Translations under genes and position numbers: made by a program | DNA from: a virus | Direction: 5' to 3' (one strand) | DNA: 35,721 nt | Virus record (IMG/VR): IMGVR_UViG_3300033388_006769 | Location: 1 to 35,721 of that record | Shown here: positions 20,504 to 28,756 of the stretch, in pieces | Layout: each line of letters opens with the position of its first letter | Numbering within the stretch: position 1 is the stretch's first letter | Notes under the pieces: model-generated | What the model saw: the letters and a program-made list of their open reading frames with translations, nothing else | Told to the model about the DNA's origin: nothing | Databases searched by the model: none

Positions 20504-22269
20504 TGAAGTTTCTGTATGTAGCCAATTTTAGTCATTCTTGGGAAACTCCAGTTTACATAGCTGATAGTTTGGAAGAATTGGGACACGAAATAAAAAGAAT
20601 TCCCGAAAAGGCAACACCAAAGAAAATAATAAAAAATATTCAACACCACAAACCAGATGTTCTGCTCTTTACCAAAGGAAATATACTGGGAAACCTTCAG
20701 AAAGTTCTGGATTTCTGTAAGGAGAACGATATTCTGACGGTTTGCTGGCTATTTGACCTTTATTTCGGATTAGCTCACAGAGAACCAGAGGTATACGCTC
20801 ATCCTAGATTTAAAGCAGATGTTGTTCTAACCACAGATGGCGGACACCAAGAAAAATTTGAGGCATTGGGAATAAATCATATCTGCTTAAGACAGGGAAT
20901 TTACCAGAAAGAAGCTTATATTTCCAAAAACAAAAGAAGGGTAGAGGAGATTGTCTTTATAGGTTCTTGTTTGGGTTGCTCACCGCATCGTCCCCGTCTT
21001 ATTGAGTTTTTACAGAGAACCTATAAAGAAAATTTCGGCTGGTATGGAAAAGACAAAGATAATCAGGTGAGAGGAAAAGATTTAAATAACCTTCTGGCTT
21101 CAACAAAGATTGTGGTTGGAGACAGTGTTCTTTCACCAAATTATTGGTCAAACAGAGTTTATGAGATTTTAGGAAGAGGAGGATTTCTCTTACACCCAAA
21201 AGTGCCGGGACTTGAAAAAGAATTCACTTACTGGAAGCATTTTGTTCCTTATGACGCTTGGAATTTCAGACAGTTGGAACAGATTATCGATTACTATCTA
21301 ACTCACGACAAAGAGAGAGAAAAAATAAAGAAAGAAGGACATAAATTTTGTAAACAAAACTACACTTATTTAAAAAGGTGTCAAAAATTAATCGAAATTA
21401 TCAATGAACAAAGAGCAATTAAAAAAAGTATTGGAGCAAGAAGAGCTATTGCTTTTACAAATGGAAATGAGGGAAATGTTCCTTCAAAGGAAAATGATAC
21501 AGGACAAAATGAAAAGATTAGAACTTTCAATAGCCGATCTTCAAGCGAAAAAGAGAGCCCAGAAAGAGTATGTAGATTTTCTGCGAGAGAAAATGAAGGA
21601 GTAACAGCAATTCTTCTCCCTTACACAAGAAAAGAACAATATTCAGATTGGTTAAAGAACATTAAAAGTCAAAAAGGAGTGAATTTGACTATCTGGACTT
21701 GGGACAGCACCCTTACTTTGCCAGAGAAAGAAGGAGTTCTAACCTTCAGAGACCCTTACAATTTCGGAGTTTATTGGAGATGGGAGCTGGCAAAGTATGT
21801 TTCGACAAAGTATGTTCTCTTACTTGATGATGATGTCTTTTTCAAAGATGAATATGTTTTAAGAGATACGATTGAAGCTAAAAAGAAATACCCAGAAGAC
21901 ACTGTTGTTGGCTGGAAGGGAGTGATTTTAAAAGGAAAGTATAGTGAAAGCGTTCACATTCGTTCAGAGAAAGTAAAAAAAGACACCAAAGTAGATTTTG
22001 TAAAGGTCAACTACCTCCTTTTTGAAAGAGATGCTTTGAGAAAAACAAAGATTTTGCCCTTTGAAATCTTGGAAATAGACGAGAAAGCAGATGGAGAATT
22101 CTGGTATCTGCCCCAGATGGGAGAACATTATGTGATTAAGTGCCTGTCTAACAGGTTAGACAATTCCCGAACCTTGGGAAAAGGAAAAGAAACGAGGAAA
22201 GACCATTTTAAAAAACAGAACAAACTTGTTGAATTCTCTTTAAAATGCCACCGACTTCAAAAGAAATAA
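20503..22269 (+). CDS. Double glycosyltransferase (CgeB-like GT-B plus GT-A)
   Basis: 588 residues. Residues 1 to about 300 resemble CgeB/GT1-type glycosyltransferases (FLYVANFSHSWETPVYIADS, STKIVVGDSVLSPNYWSNRV and YEILGRGGFLLHPKVPG near the sugar-nucleotide site). Residues about 370-588 form a GT-A domain with LLLDDDVFF (about 440-447) as metal-binding acid motif. Between them is a polar, structure-poor linker of about 65 residues whose DNA also encodes a coiled-coil frame. Probably adds sugars to virion proteins or to cell-surface glycans. It overlaps neighbours on both sides. Confidence 0.7.
   Translation: MKFLYVANFSHSWETPVYIADSLEELGHEIKRIPEKATPKKIIKNIQHHKPDVLLFTKGNILGNLQKVLDFCKENDILTVCWLFDLYFGLAHREPEVYAHPRFKADVVLTTDGGHQEKFEALGINHICLRQGIYQKEAYISKNKRRVEEIVFIGSCLGCSPHRPRLIEFLQRTYKENFGWYGKDKDNQVRGKDLNNLLASTKIVVGDSVLSPNYWSNRVYEILGRGGFLLHPKVPGLEKEFTYWKHFVPYDAWNFRQLEQIIDYYLTHDKEREKIKKEGHKFCKQNYTYLKRCQKLIEIINEQRAIKKSIGARRAIAFTNGNEGNVPSKENDTGQNEKIRTFNSRSSSEKESPERVCRFSARENEGVTAILLPYTRKEQYSDWLKNIKSQKGVNLTIWTWDSTLTLPEKEGVLTFRDPYNFGVYWRWELAKYVSTKYVLLLDDDVFFKDEYVLRDTIEAKKKYPEDTVVGWKGVILKGKYSESVHIRSEKVKKDTKVDFVKVNYLLFERDALRKTKILPFEILEIDEKADGEFWYLPQMGEHYVIKCLSNRLDNSRTLGKGKETRKDHFKKQNKLVEFSLKCHRLQKK
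21404..21604 (+). CDS. Overprinted coiled-coil frame within the double glycosyltransferase
   Basis: A complete ATG-to-TAA frame of 66 residues in another phase, with strong heptad character (MNKEQLKKVLEQEELLLLQM, LSIADLQAKKRAQKEYVDFL). It coincides exactly with the low-complexity linker of the 588-residue frame. Its last codons ATG AAG GAG TAA contain an SD-like AAGGAG. Either a real nested gene or a former gene between two glycosyltransferase genes that have since become fused. No SD before its ATG. Confidence 0.4.
   Translation: MNKEQLKKVLEQEELLLLQMEMREMFLQRKMIQDKMKRLELSIADLQAKKRAQKEYVDFLREKMKE
22146..22161. repeat. GTCTAA-type palindrome, site 4 (inside glycosyltransferase gene)
   Basis: GTCTAACAGGTTAGAC, a perfect palindrome with 7-bp arms, encoding LSNRLD within the 20503 gene, about 100 bases before the methyltransferase start. 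Confidence 0.85.
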
Positions 22270-22805
22270 AAAGTGTTTATTCAGAAGATTATTGGAAAGC
22301 CAAAGAGGTTAATTACAAAAACCTTATTAAGAGATTAAAAATTCCATTTGAGCTGGCAGAAGTGAAAGAAGGAGAAAATATCTTGGATTTAGGAGGAGGA
22401 CTTGGAGAAATTTCTTATCAGTGCCTGAAAAAGGGAGCAAAAGTAGTTTATGTTGATTATTCAGATTACGCTGTCAAGCAGGCAAAGAAAATAAAAGGTT
22501 TGGAAGTTCACGATTGTTCAATTCTCGATTTTATCAAAAAAGAAAAGAGAGTTTTTGATAAAACATTTCTTGTAGATGTTTTTGAGCACCTTTCAAAAGA
22601 AGAAAATGAAGAATTATTCAGCTGGCTGAAAGACCACACTAAAAAACTGATAATCCAGACCCCAATTCACAAAAATTACCTGAAAGAAACGGGACACATA
22701 TTCGTTCTTCCTTTAAAAGAATTGAGACAATTCTTGAGAAAATACGGTTTCCGACCTCAAAAGGAGGTGGTTACAGAAAAGCTAACAGCAGTATTGAAAA
22801 AATGA
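22245..22805 (+). CDS. SAM-dependent methyltransferase
   Basis: 186 residues. Class I fold: motif I ILDLGGGLGEIS at 46-57, acidic residue after strand 2 (VVYVDYSDYA), and post-I DVFEHLSKEE as in Methyltransf_11/23 families. Located in the carbohydrate cassette, so it probably methylates a sugar or carbohydrate precursor. It overlaps the glycosyltransferase gene by 25 bases. Confidence 0.8.
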   Translation: MPPTSKEIKSVYSEDYWKAKEVNYKNLIKRLKIPFELAEVKEGENILDLGGGLGEISYQCLKKGAKVVYVDYSDYAVKQAKKIKGLEVHDCSILDFIKKEKRVFDKTFLVDVFEHLSKEENEELFSWLKDHTKKLIIQTPIHKNYLKETGHIFVLPLKELRQFLRKYGFRPQKEVVTEKLTAVLKK

Positions 22806-22821
22806 ATAAAGCCAAAAACTT

Positions 22822-23517
22822 ATGAAAACACTAATTATTGGCAGAGGAGAAATAGGAACCGCCTTATACAATCTTCTTTCTCCTCACTACAAAACATATA
22901 TCAGAGATATTTCTCCAATTGGAGAACTTTCGGGAGTTGAAGTATTGCATATCTGCTTTCCTTATTCAAAAGATTTCATTGACCAGGTAAGAGAATACCA
23001 AGAAGAATACGAACCCGAATACACCATTATTCACTCAACCGTTCCTTTAGGAACTTCAAGACAGTGCGACGCTTACTATTCACCAGTAAGAGGATTACAC
23101 CCCAATTTAGAAAACAGTTTAAAAACCTTCATAAAATTTTTAGCTCCACCAAGTATTCGTTTAAAAGATTATTTTGAAAACGCTGGCATTCCCATAATGC
23201 TTTTAGACAAACAAGAGGAAGGGGAAGCTTTAAAGCTTTGGTCTCTTGTTCAATATGGCTGGAATATAGTTCTTGAAAAAGAAATTTACAAATGGTGCCA
23301 AGAAAAAGGATTAGATTTCAATATTGTCTATACCCAAGCTAACAAGACTTACAACGAAGGATACGAGAAACTTGGTAGAAAGGATGTTTTAAGGCCTGTT
23401 TTAAGACATCAGCCGGGAAAAATAGGGGGACACTGTATAATTCCAAACACAAAGTTAGTAGATTCAAAAGTCGCAAAAATAATCCTTAAATTCAACAAAA
23501 AATATGGTCTTCAATGA
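22822..23517 (+). CDS. UDP-sugar-dehydrogenase-like NAD-binding protein
   Basis: 231 residues. An N-terminal Rossmann motif GRGEIGTALYNLL, then HSTVPLGTSRQ, and GKIGGHCIIPNTKL at the end, which matches the GGHCIPxxP signature region of UDP-glucose/GDP-mannose dehydrogenases. It is about half the usual length: the C-terminal UDP-binding domain is absent, so it may be an NAD-dependent variant or a reduced enzyme. Its role is probably making or altering a nucleotide sugar for the adjacent glycosyltransferases. Overlaps the adaptor gene by 14 bases. Confidence 0.65.
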   Translation: MKTLIIGRGEIGTALYNLLSPHYKTYIRDISPIGELSGVEVLHICFPYSKDFIDQVREYQEEYEPEYTIIHSTVPLGTSRQCDAYYSPVRGLHPNLENSLKTFIKFLAPPSIRLKDYFENAGIPIMLLDKQEEGEALKLWSLVQYGWNIVLEKEIYKWCQEKGLDFNIVYTQANKTYNEGYEKLGRKDVLRPVLRHQPGKIGGHCIIPNTKLVDSKVAKIILKFNKKYGLQ

Positions 23518-24229
23518 CACGACAAACAGGCAGGGGATAATTCAAGAGATTGAAGGTCTTTTGGCTATGGCAGATGGAGAGATTTCAGGAGATACTGCTA
23601 CCTTAAAGAATTTCACAAGACGGGTAAATCGCAGATACTCAGAAATTGACCATATCATCTTTACAGCTCACGGCACTTGGGAGTATGACGACTCAAACAA
23701 AACCACCTTACCGATTGCTACTACTGATTTGGTTGACAATCAACAAGATTACGAGTTGCCTGATGAAGCATTACAGATTGACAGGGTTGAGGTTAAAGAC
23801 ATTAATGGCGAATGGCACAAACTTAAACCTATCGACAAGATGGAAGTGAGGGAAGCTTTAGATGAGTATTTCAGCACTGCTGGCATTCCCAAATACTATG
23901 ATTTGGTTGGCAGGTCTCTAATCTTATACCCCAAACCAGACACTTCTCAGACAGGAACTACTGGAGCTTTAAAAGCTTACTTTACTAGAGCTTCAACAAG
24001 TTTTGTTTATGACGATACGATAAAAGAGCCGGGATTTGCCAAACCCTTTCATTATCTTTTGGCAGTTGGAGCAGCTCTTGACTACGCTATAAGTTATGAA
24101 GAGTGGAACAAGGCAAATCAACTGAGGGCTGAATGGAATAGGGGAGTTGAAGCCTTAAAGAAATTCTATGGTTTGAGACACAGAGAAAAAAGAGCTCGAC
24201 TTATTCCTTATGAACAATCCAGTATCTAA
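23504..24229 (+). CDS. Head-tail adaptor / tail accessory protein
   Basis: 241 residues. Helical N-terminus (IIQEIEGLLAMADGEISGDT, NFTRRVNRRYSEIDHII), a central beta part (YELPDEALQIDRVEVKD) and a C-terminal helical tail (LDYAISYEEWNKANQLRAEW). This pattern is common among short-tailed phage adaptors/gatekeepers of the P22 gp4 or T7 gp11 kind that sit below the portal. Position between coat and nozzle agrees. Family assignment is tentative. Confidence 0.65.
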   Translation: MVFNDTTNRQGIIQEIEGLLAMADGEISGDTATLKNFTRRVNRRYSEIDHIIFTAHGTWEYDDSNKTTLPIATTDLVDNQQDYELPDEALQIDRVEVKDINGEWHKLKPIDKMEVREALDEYFSTAGIPKYYDLVGRSLILYPKPDTSQTGTTGALKAYFTRASTSFVYDDTIKEPGFAKPFHYLLAVGAALDYAISYEEWNKANQLRAEWNRGVEALKKFYGLRHREKRARLIPYEQSSI

Positions 24230-24300
24230 TACTAAAACCATTAAAGTTAAGAATCGAATGAGTAATAGTAAATGAAGAAAAATAAAACTAAACAATAACT

Positions 24301-24516
24301 ATGGCTTCTTGGACAAACAAAACGAAACATAATACGAGTTGGGCAAATATATCAAAGTCGTTTAATTATTTTGGGTTTTTATTGAAAGAAGATGATGGAT
24401 ATTTACTGCTTGAAAGCGGAGGTAAAATATTGCTGGAGGATGCTGAACTTTCGCTAACCTCTTGGAAAACTCAAACTAAGCATACTACAAGTTGGACACA
24501 CTTAAATAAGTCATAA
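24301..24516 (+). CDS. Small virion-type protein with duplicated SW..TKH motif
   Basis: 71 residues. The N-terminal (SWTNKTKHNTSWANISKS) and C-terminal (SWKTQTKHTTSWTHLNKS) segments are near copies, flanking a short beta segment (YLLLESGGKILLEDA). The internal duplication suggests a small structural or adhesin-associated protein. No SD. Confidence 0.6.
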   Translation: MASWTNKTKHNTSWANISKSFNYFGFLLKEDDGYLLLESGGKILLEDAELSLTSWKTQTKHTTSWTHLNKS

Positions 24517-24520
24517 AAAT

Positions 24521-26143
24521 ATGGCAGTTAATAAAAAAATATCAGAATTAACAGAGATAACAACGCCAGATGACGCTGATGTTCAACCAGTGGTTGATAC
24601 ATCTGCTTCTGAAACCAAGAAAATAAGCTGGGCAAATATAAAAGCAACGCTTAAGTCGTATTTTGACAGCCTTTATGCTGCTATATCTCACACCCACAAT
24701 GCTTCCGATGTTAATGTTGATAAGATTGGGACGCCAACATACGACAATGTTCAAGATTTAATTAACACTACCCAATCGGCAGGAAAATTAACAGGTGGAG
24801 AAATAACTGATAATGGCGATGGGACCGTCTCTGTTTCTGCTGGGACTGGATTTATAAAGACAACTGATAGTGATGTTGCTGATACAAAGTTTTTTGATTG
24901 GAGTGCCGATAATTCAGTTTCATTAACTGACAATTCTCCCAATTACATCTATGTGGAATATAACTCTGGCAGTCCACAGATTGCCGTTGACACAAGTTTA
25001 CCCCCAAACAATAACACTAATGTATTGCTCGGAATTGTGTATAGGGACGGCACTGATTTATATATTACAACCGCTGGGCAGGTTGTTAGCAACTACGCTC
25101 AAAAAACGCTATGGAAAGATATTTATGTAAATGGAAAATTCCAAAGAGTTGATGGAATAATGATAAGCGAAACAGGAACAAGGAATATTCACATTACATC
25201 TGGGCTGTTTTATGCAGGATTAACACGGGTTAACTTCCCAGAATTTGATAGCTCTGGAACGGATACATTTACTTATTATTACAGGGACGGCTCTGGCGGA
25301 TGGACAAAAGTTACTGGACAAACCCAGATTGACAATCTCCACTATGATGATGGTTCTGGAACATTAGCAACATTATCAGACCAATCTGGCTGGAGGAAAT
25401 ATTATGGCGTTCATTGGGTTTATGTTGCTATTGATGGAAGTGTTTTTGTTGTTTATGGGCAAGATAATTATTTATTATCAGATGCTGAAAATGCACAGCC
25501 CCCATCATCTCTTCCAGGTGTGATAGAAAGCGTTGGAATGCTTATTGGAAAAATAGTAATTGAAAAAAATGCCTCCTCATTTGAAAGTATAGAAAGTGCT
25601 TTTGATATATATTTTGTTCCCCATACGGTAGCTAATCATAATGAATTAGCAGGACTTCAGGGAGGAACTACTGATGAATATTATCATTTAACCTCAGCAG
25701 AACATACCAAAGCAACTCAGTATGCTGACAGTTCTAATGATGGATTATTGTCTTCGTCTGACTGGATAAAGTTTGATAACGGACTTATCACTTCCATTAC
25801 TTTTGTAATTCGGGAAGACCCCTCAGTAATCAGCACTGGTGAAAAAGGACATCTTGTAATTCCTTTTGACTGCGAAATTCAAAGTGTTACTTTATTAGCC
25901 GACCAAATAGGTTCAATTCAGATTGATATTTGGAAAGATACTTATGCTAACTTCCCCCCTGATGATGCTGATAGTATTTGTGGGGGCAACGAGCCAGCAA
26001 TCTCATCGGCCCAAAAATACGAAGATTCTACTTTAACTGGCTGGACTACGACTATAAATGCTGGTGATATTTTAGCTTTCAATGTAGATAGTTGCACTGA
26101 TATTACTCGGGTAACTATCGCCCTTAAAGTAAGAAAAACCTAA
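24521..26143 (+). CDS. Tail fibre / appendage protein
   Basis: 540 residues. The N-terminus (KKISELTEITTPDDADVQPV) is the usual phage head-attachment region of tail fibres. SHTHNASDV, AGTGFIKTTDSDV and SNDGLLSSSDWIKFD repeats follow, and the C-terminus is beta-rich and jelly-roll-like (GHLVIPFDCEIQSVTLLAD, IQIDIWKDTYANFPP). Probably trimeric and host-binding. Gly/Asp/Ser/Thr-rich composition contrasts with the Lys-rich early proteins. Confidence 0.8.
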   Translation: MAVNKKISELTEITTPDDADVQPVVDTSASETKKISWANIKATLKSYFDSLYAAISHTHNASDVNVDKIGTPTYDNVQDLINTTQSAGKLTGGEITDNGDGTVSVSAGTGFIKTTDSDVADTKFFDWSADNSVSLTDNSPNYIYVEYNSGSPQIAVDTSLPPNNNTNVLLGIVYRDGTDLYITTAGQVVSNYAQKTLWKDIYVNGKFQRVDGIMISETGTRNIHITSGLFYAGLTRVNFPEFDSSGTDTFTYYYRDGSGGWTKVTGQTQIDNLHYDDGSGTLATLSDQSGWRKYYGVHWVYVAIDGSVFVVYGQDNYLLSDAENAQPPSSLPGVIESVGMLIGKIVIEKNASSFESIESAFDIYFVPHTVANHNELAGLQGGTTDEYYHLTSAEHTKATQYADSSNDGLLSSSDWIKFDNGLITSITFVIREDPSVISTGEKGHLVIPFDCEIQSVTLLADQIGSIQIDIWKDTYANFPPDDADSICGGNEPAISSAQKYEDSTLTGWTTTINAGDILAFNVDSCTDITRVTIALKVRKT

Positions 26144-26147
26144 TTGT

Positions 26148-26786
26148 ATGGCAAAGGAGGATTTTACAACCTATACCGAAGTAGACCCAAATTCTCGGAT
26201 TACAAAGACAGCAGATAGAGTAACTTGGACTGATTTAACCCGAAAGGAAGATGCTTATGTTTATAAAGACAAGGGGGTTGACCATTTTAACGGAGACTTT
26301 GAACATTTAATAACTATTTATCTTGATGCTGCCACAACTGGAGGAAGAACTGGAGCACTTTGGGGTTTAACAAATATAGTTGATGATGAAAAGGGAATTG
26401 CGGATGCAAATGAAGATGAGTTACTGGTATTCTTTTATTATGACGGTACTGACCATTGGATTTATTTAAGGGAATACCACGGAGGAGTGGCGACGACTGA
26501 TAGGTGTGTTTGTGCTTTGGATACACCCTACTATCTAAAAATCAAAAGAGATGAGTCTATTGGAACTTACGGGCGGCTTTACTGCTATATCTATTCTAAT
26601 CCTGAAAGAACAACTTTAGTAGATACCTTACAGGTAGATTTACACGCAAAAATAGATTTCCGCTACATTTTCTCAATTCAGACCTATAGAGATGAGGCCA
26701 GTGGAACTATCTCTGGTTATTCTGAGAATTTAGACTTACAGGAAGTGCCACCAGCTGTCCCTCGTTCTCACGGCTACATTTTCTAA
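26148..26786 (+). CDS. Beta-sandwich virion protein, likely receptor-binding
   Basis: 212 residues. Predicted strands and motifs such as GVDHFNGDFEHLITIYLDAA, FFYYDGTDHWIYLRE and YYLKIKRDE followed by GRLYCYIYSN are typical of concanavalin-like jelly-roll lectin domains. It lies between the fibre gene and the nozzle-like gene, so it is probably a second adhesin or a fibre component. No membrane segment or signal peptide. Confidence 0.65.
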   Translation: MAKEDFTTYTEVDPNSRITKTADRVTWTDLTRKEDAYVYKDKGVDHFNGDFEHLITIYLDAATTGGRTGALWGLTNIVDDEKGIADANEDELLVFFYYDGTDHWIYLREYHGGVATTDRCVCALDTPYYLKIKRDESIGTYGRLYCYIYSNPERTTLVDTLQVDLHAKIDFRYIFSIQTYRDEASGTISGYSENLDLQEVPPAVPRSHGYIF

Positions 26787-26792
26787 AAATAT

Positions 26793-28280
26793 ATGAAACA
26801 ACCCTTAATAGAAATAAATGATTTTAAGGGCGGAATGACCCTCAACGAAAAACTGGGAAGAGAAGACCAATTTCATATTGGTTACAATTTAGATTTTTCA
26901 AGTAAGCCAGGCAAGATTACCAATGGGAGAGGAACAGTGCGAATGAGAATTGGGGGCTCGGTAGATATGCCGACCCAGTTTCCTTGGATTGTCCAAACTT
27001 CTGACCACAACCTTTATTTTGGGGGTGAAGACACCAAGATTTACAAACAGAGTGCTATGGGAACCATTATTGAAGCCCACGATGATGCTAATACTGGTGG
27101 AATTAAGGGAATGATAGAGTATGGGGGTTATCTTATTTGGGCTGGTGATACTACCTTGGGAAGATTTGATTTATCTTCTACCTGGACTGATTCTTGGCAG
27201 ACTGGGCTAACAAATGCCAGGCAGCATCCTATGATAGTTTCGGGGGATAATGTATTGTATATCGCACACGGACATTATATAGCCTCTTGGGATGGGACTA
27301 CTTTCACCCCCCAAGCCCTTGATTTAGCCGAAAAATGGGAGATAAAGGCTCTAGCAAATTTTGGTTATAGGTATTTAGCAATCGGGGCAGAGTATGTAGA
27401 TAGCTCTAATCAACCTACAAAATACAGCAAAGTTTTTCTCTGGAATAGGACTTCGGGTTCTTGGAATGATGAAATTATTGTTCCCGAAAACAGCATCCAA
27501 GCAATGATATTCAGTGCTGGTTATTTATGGGTTTGGGCTGGTGAATCAAGTAACATCTATGTAATCCCCGAAAATTCAAGAATAGCCACAAAAATGTGGA
27601 CCTTTACCAAAGAAACAGAGCAAAACTTGGTGGTTTATCCGGGAGCAGTAACTCAAAGAAGGGGAACAATATACTTTGGGTTATCGGATGCTGCTGGGGC
27701 TACAGCTGACCAATATATTCACCCTAAAAACCCAACAGGAATTTATAGTTTCCCTGCCGACCCCACCAAATTCTCTTTAAACATTCCTTATAAGAATAGG
27801 GGATACAGAGAAAAATTTAAAGGGCTTCAGCAGGTATATTGGGGCTCCACCACTAATTGTCTCTATTTTTCAGAATATAGTTATACGGGTGTAAGTTGGG
27901 AAACTCGATTAAGGAGAGAGCTAACCAGCGGGAATAATGAAGCATTATATCAAAGTGCTGGTGTATATGAAAGTTTTAGATTTGAGGCCCCAGTTAATAA
28001 AAAGATGGTTACTGAAGTGTTTGGAATAGAGTGTGAACCACTACCTTCGGGAACCAGCGTGGAACTTGCCTATAAGAAAGATAATGATACCTCTTGGACT
28101 GATGTATGGATTGGTAGTGATTTTCAAACCGCTAATGCTACCGAGAAATTGGTTAAAAAAAAGGTAGTAGCCAACTCTCTGAAATTAAAACTAACTTTAA
28201 ATGGAAGCGTCTCTGCTGATTATCGCCCCTTTGTTAAACGGATATTTGTGACTGGACACTTAATAAACAAAAATGCCTAA
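26793..28280 (+). CDS. Tail nozzle-like protein (beta-propeller)
   Basis: 495 residues. Repeated blade-like segments such as TSDHNLYFGGEDTKIYKQS, MIEYGGYLIWAGDTTLGRFD, VSGDNVLYIAHGHYIASWDG and FSAGYLWVWAGESSNIYVIP suggest a beta-propeller like P22 gp10 or T7 gp12, which form the tail nozzle beneath the adaptor. Position and size support a short-tail nozzle. The last residues overlap the next gene. Confidence 0.7.
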   Translation: MKQPLIEINDFKGGMTLNEKLGREDQFHIGYNLDFSSKPGKITNGRGTVRMRIGGSVDMPTQFPWIVQTSDHNLYFGGEDTKIYKQSAMGTIIEAHDDANTGGIKGMIEYGGYLIWAGDTTLGRFDLSSTWTDSWQTGLTNARQHPMIVSGDNVLYIAHGHYIASWDGTTFTPQALDLAEKWEIKALANFGYRYLAIGAEYVDSSNQPTKYSKVFLWNRTSGSWNDEIIVPENSIQAMIFSAGYLWVWAGESSNIYVIPENSRIATKMWTFTKETEQNLVVYPGAVTQRRGTIYFGLSDAAGATADQYIHPKNPTGIYSFPADPTKFSLNIPYKNRGYREKFKGLQQVYWGSTTNCLYFSEYSYTGVSWETRLRRELTSGNNEALYQSAGVYESFRFEAPVNKKMVTEVFGIECEPLPSGTSVELAYKKDNDTSWTDVWIGSDFQTANATEKLVKKKVVANSLKLKLTLNGSVSADYRPFVKRIFVTGHLINKNA

Positions 28281-28557
28281 AGAAAAAAAAGAAGAGAAAA
28301 AAGAAGAAGAGCTGGAAGAACCATTAAGGGTTCAAGAACCAACCCCAATCGAGATTCCCAAACCGGGAAAAATCAAATCTTCTAACATTGAGGATGATTT
28401 AGGGTTGTTTGAGACCCTGACTACAACCTCCACTGATTTAAGTGCTCCCCCTAAATCAAGCTTAGAAAGAATAAAGGTTTATGTTTCGGGAACAACATAT
28501 CGTCTTTATGTCTGGGATAACGTAAATAAGACTTGGCGATATGTAAATTTAACTTAA
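28273..28557 (+). CDS. Small virion protein with beta C-terminus
   Basis: 94 residues. A charged Lys/Glu-rich N-terminus is followed by a proline-rich stretch and by a phage-type C-terminal strand pair (IKVYVSGTTYRLYVWDNVNK) seen in small virion proteins. Overlaps the nozzle gene by eight bases. Confidence 0.6.
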   Translation: MPKEKKEEKKEEELEEPLRVQEPTPIEIPKPGKIKSSNIEDDLGLFETLTTTSTDLSAPPKSSLERIKVYVSGTTYRLYVWDNVNKTWRYVNLT

Positions 28558-28564
28558 AAGGTCT

Positions 28565-28756
28565 ATGACAAAAGAAGAAAAACTAAAACAAATAGAGAGC
28601 CAACTTCAGACAATAAAAGAGGAGACTGCGAGAGCTCAGGAGGAGTTCAAGTTGGTGAAGAAACTCTTAGAATTAGTCCTACTGGAAAACAAGAAAAATT
28701 ATTTGTTTCTAGACAAGGGAAGGAATTTTGGGCTGAGATTTATGCTCCTGAAGTGA
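28565..28756 (+). CDS. Probable 5' part of the next virion gene (frame 2)
   Basis: 63 residues in frame 2. The first ~28 residues are coiled coil (KLKQIESQLQTIKEETARAQ), but the rest is a hydrophobic/basic run (LVKKLLELVLLENKKNYLFL) of unlikely composition. From about 28640 the frame-1 reading (see 28753 entry) looks much more protein-like. The most economical view is one gene whose ribosome changes frame near 28638, or an indel; alternatively a short independent gene. Confidence 0.45.
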   Translation: MTKEEKLKQIESQLQTIKEETARAQEEFKLVKKLLELVLLENKKNYLFLDKGRNFGLRFMLLK

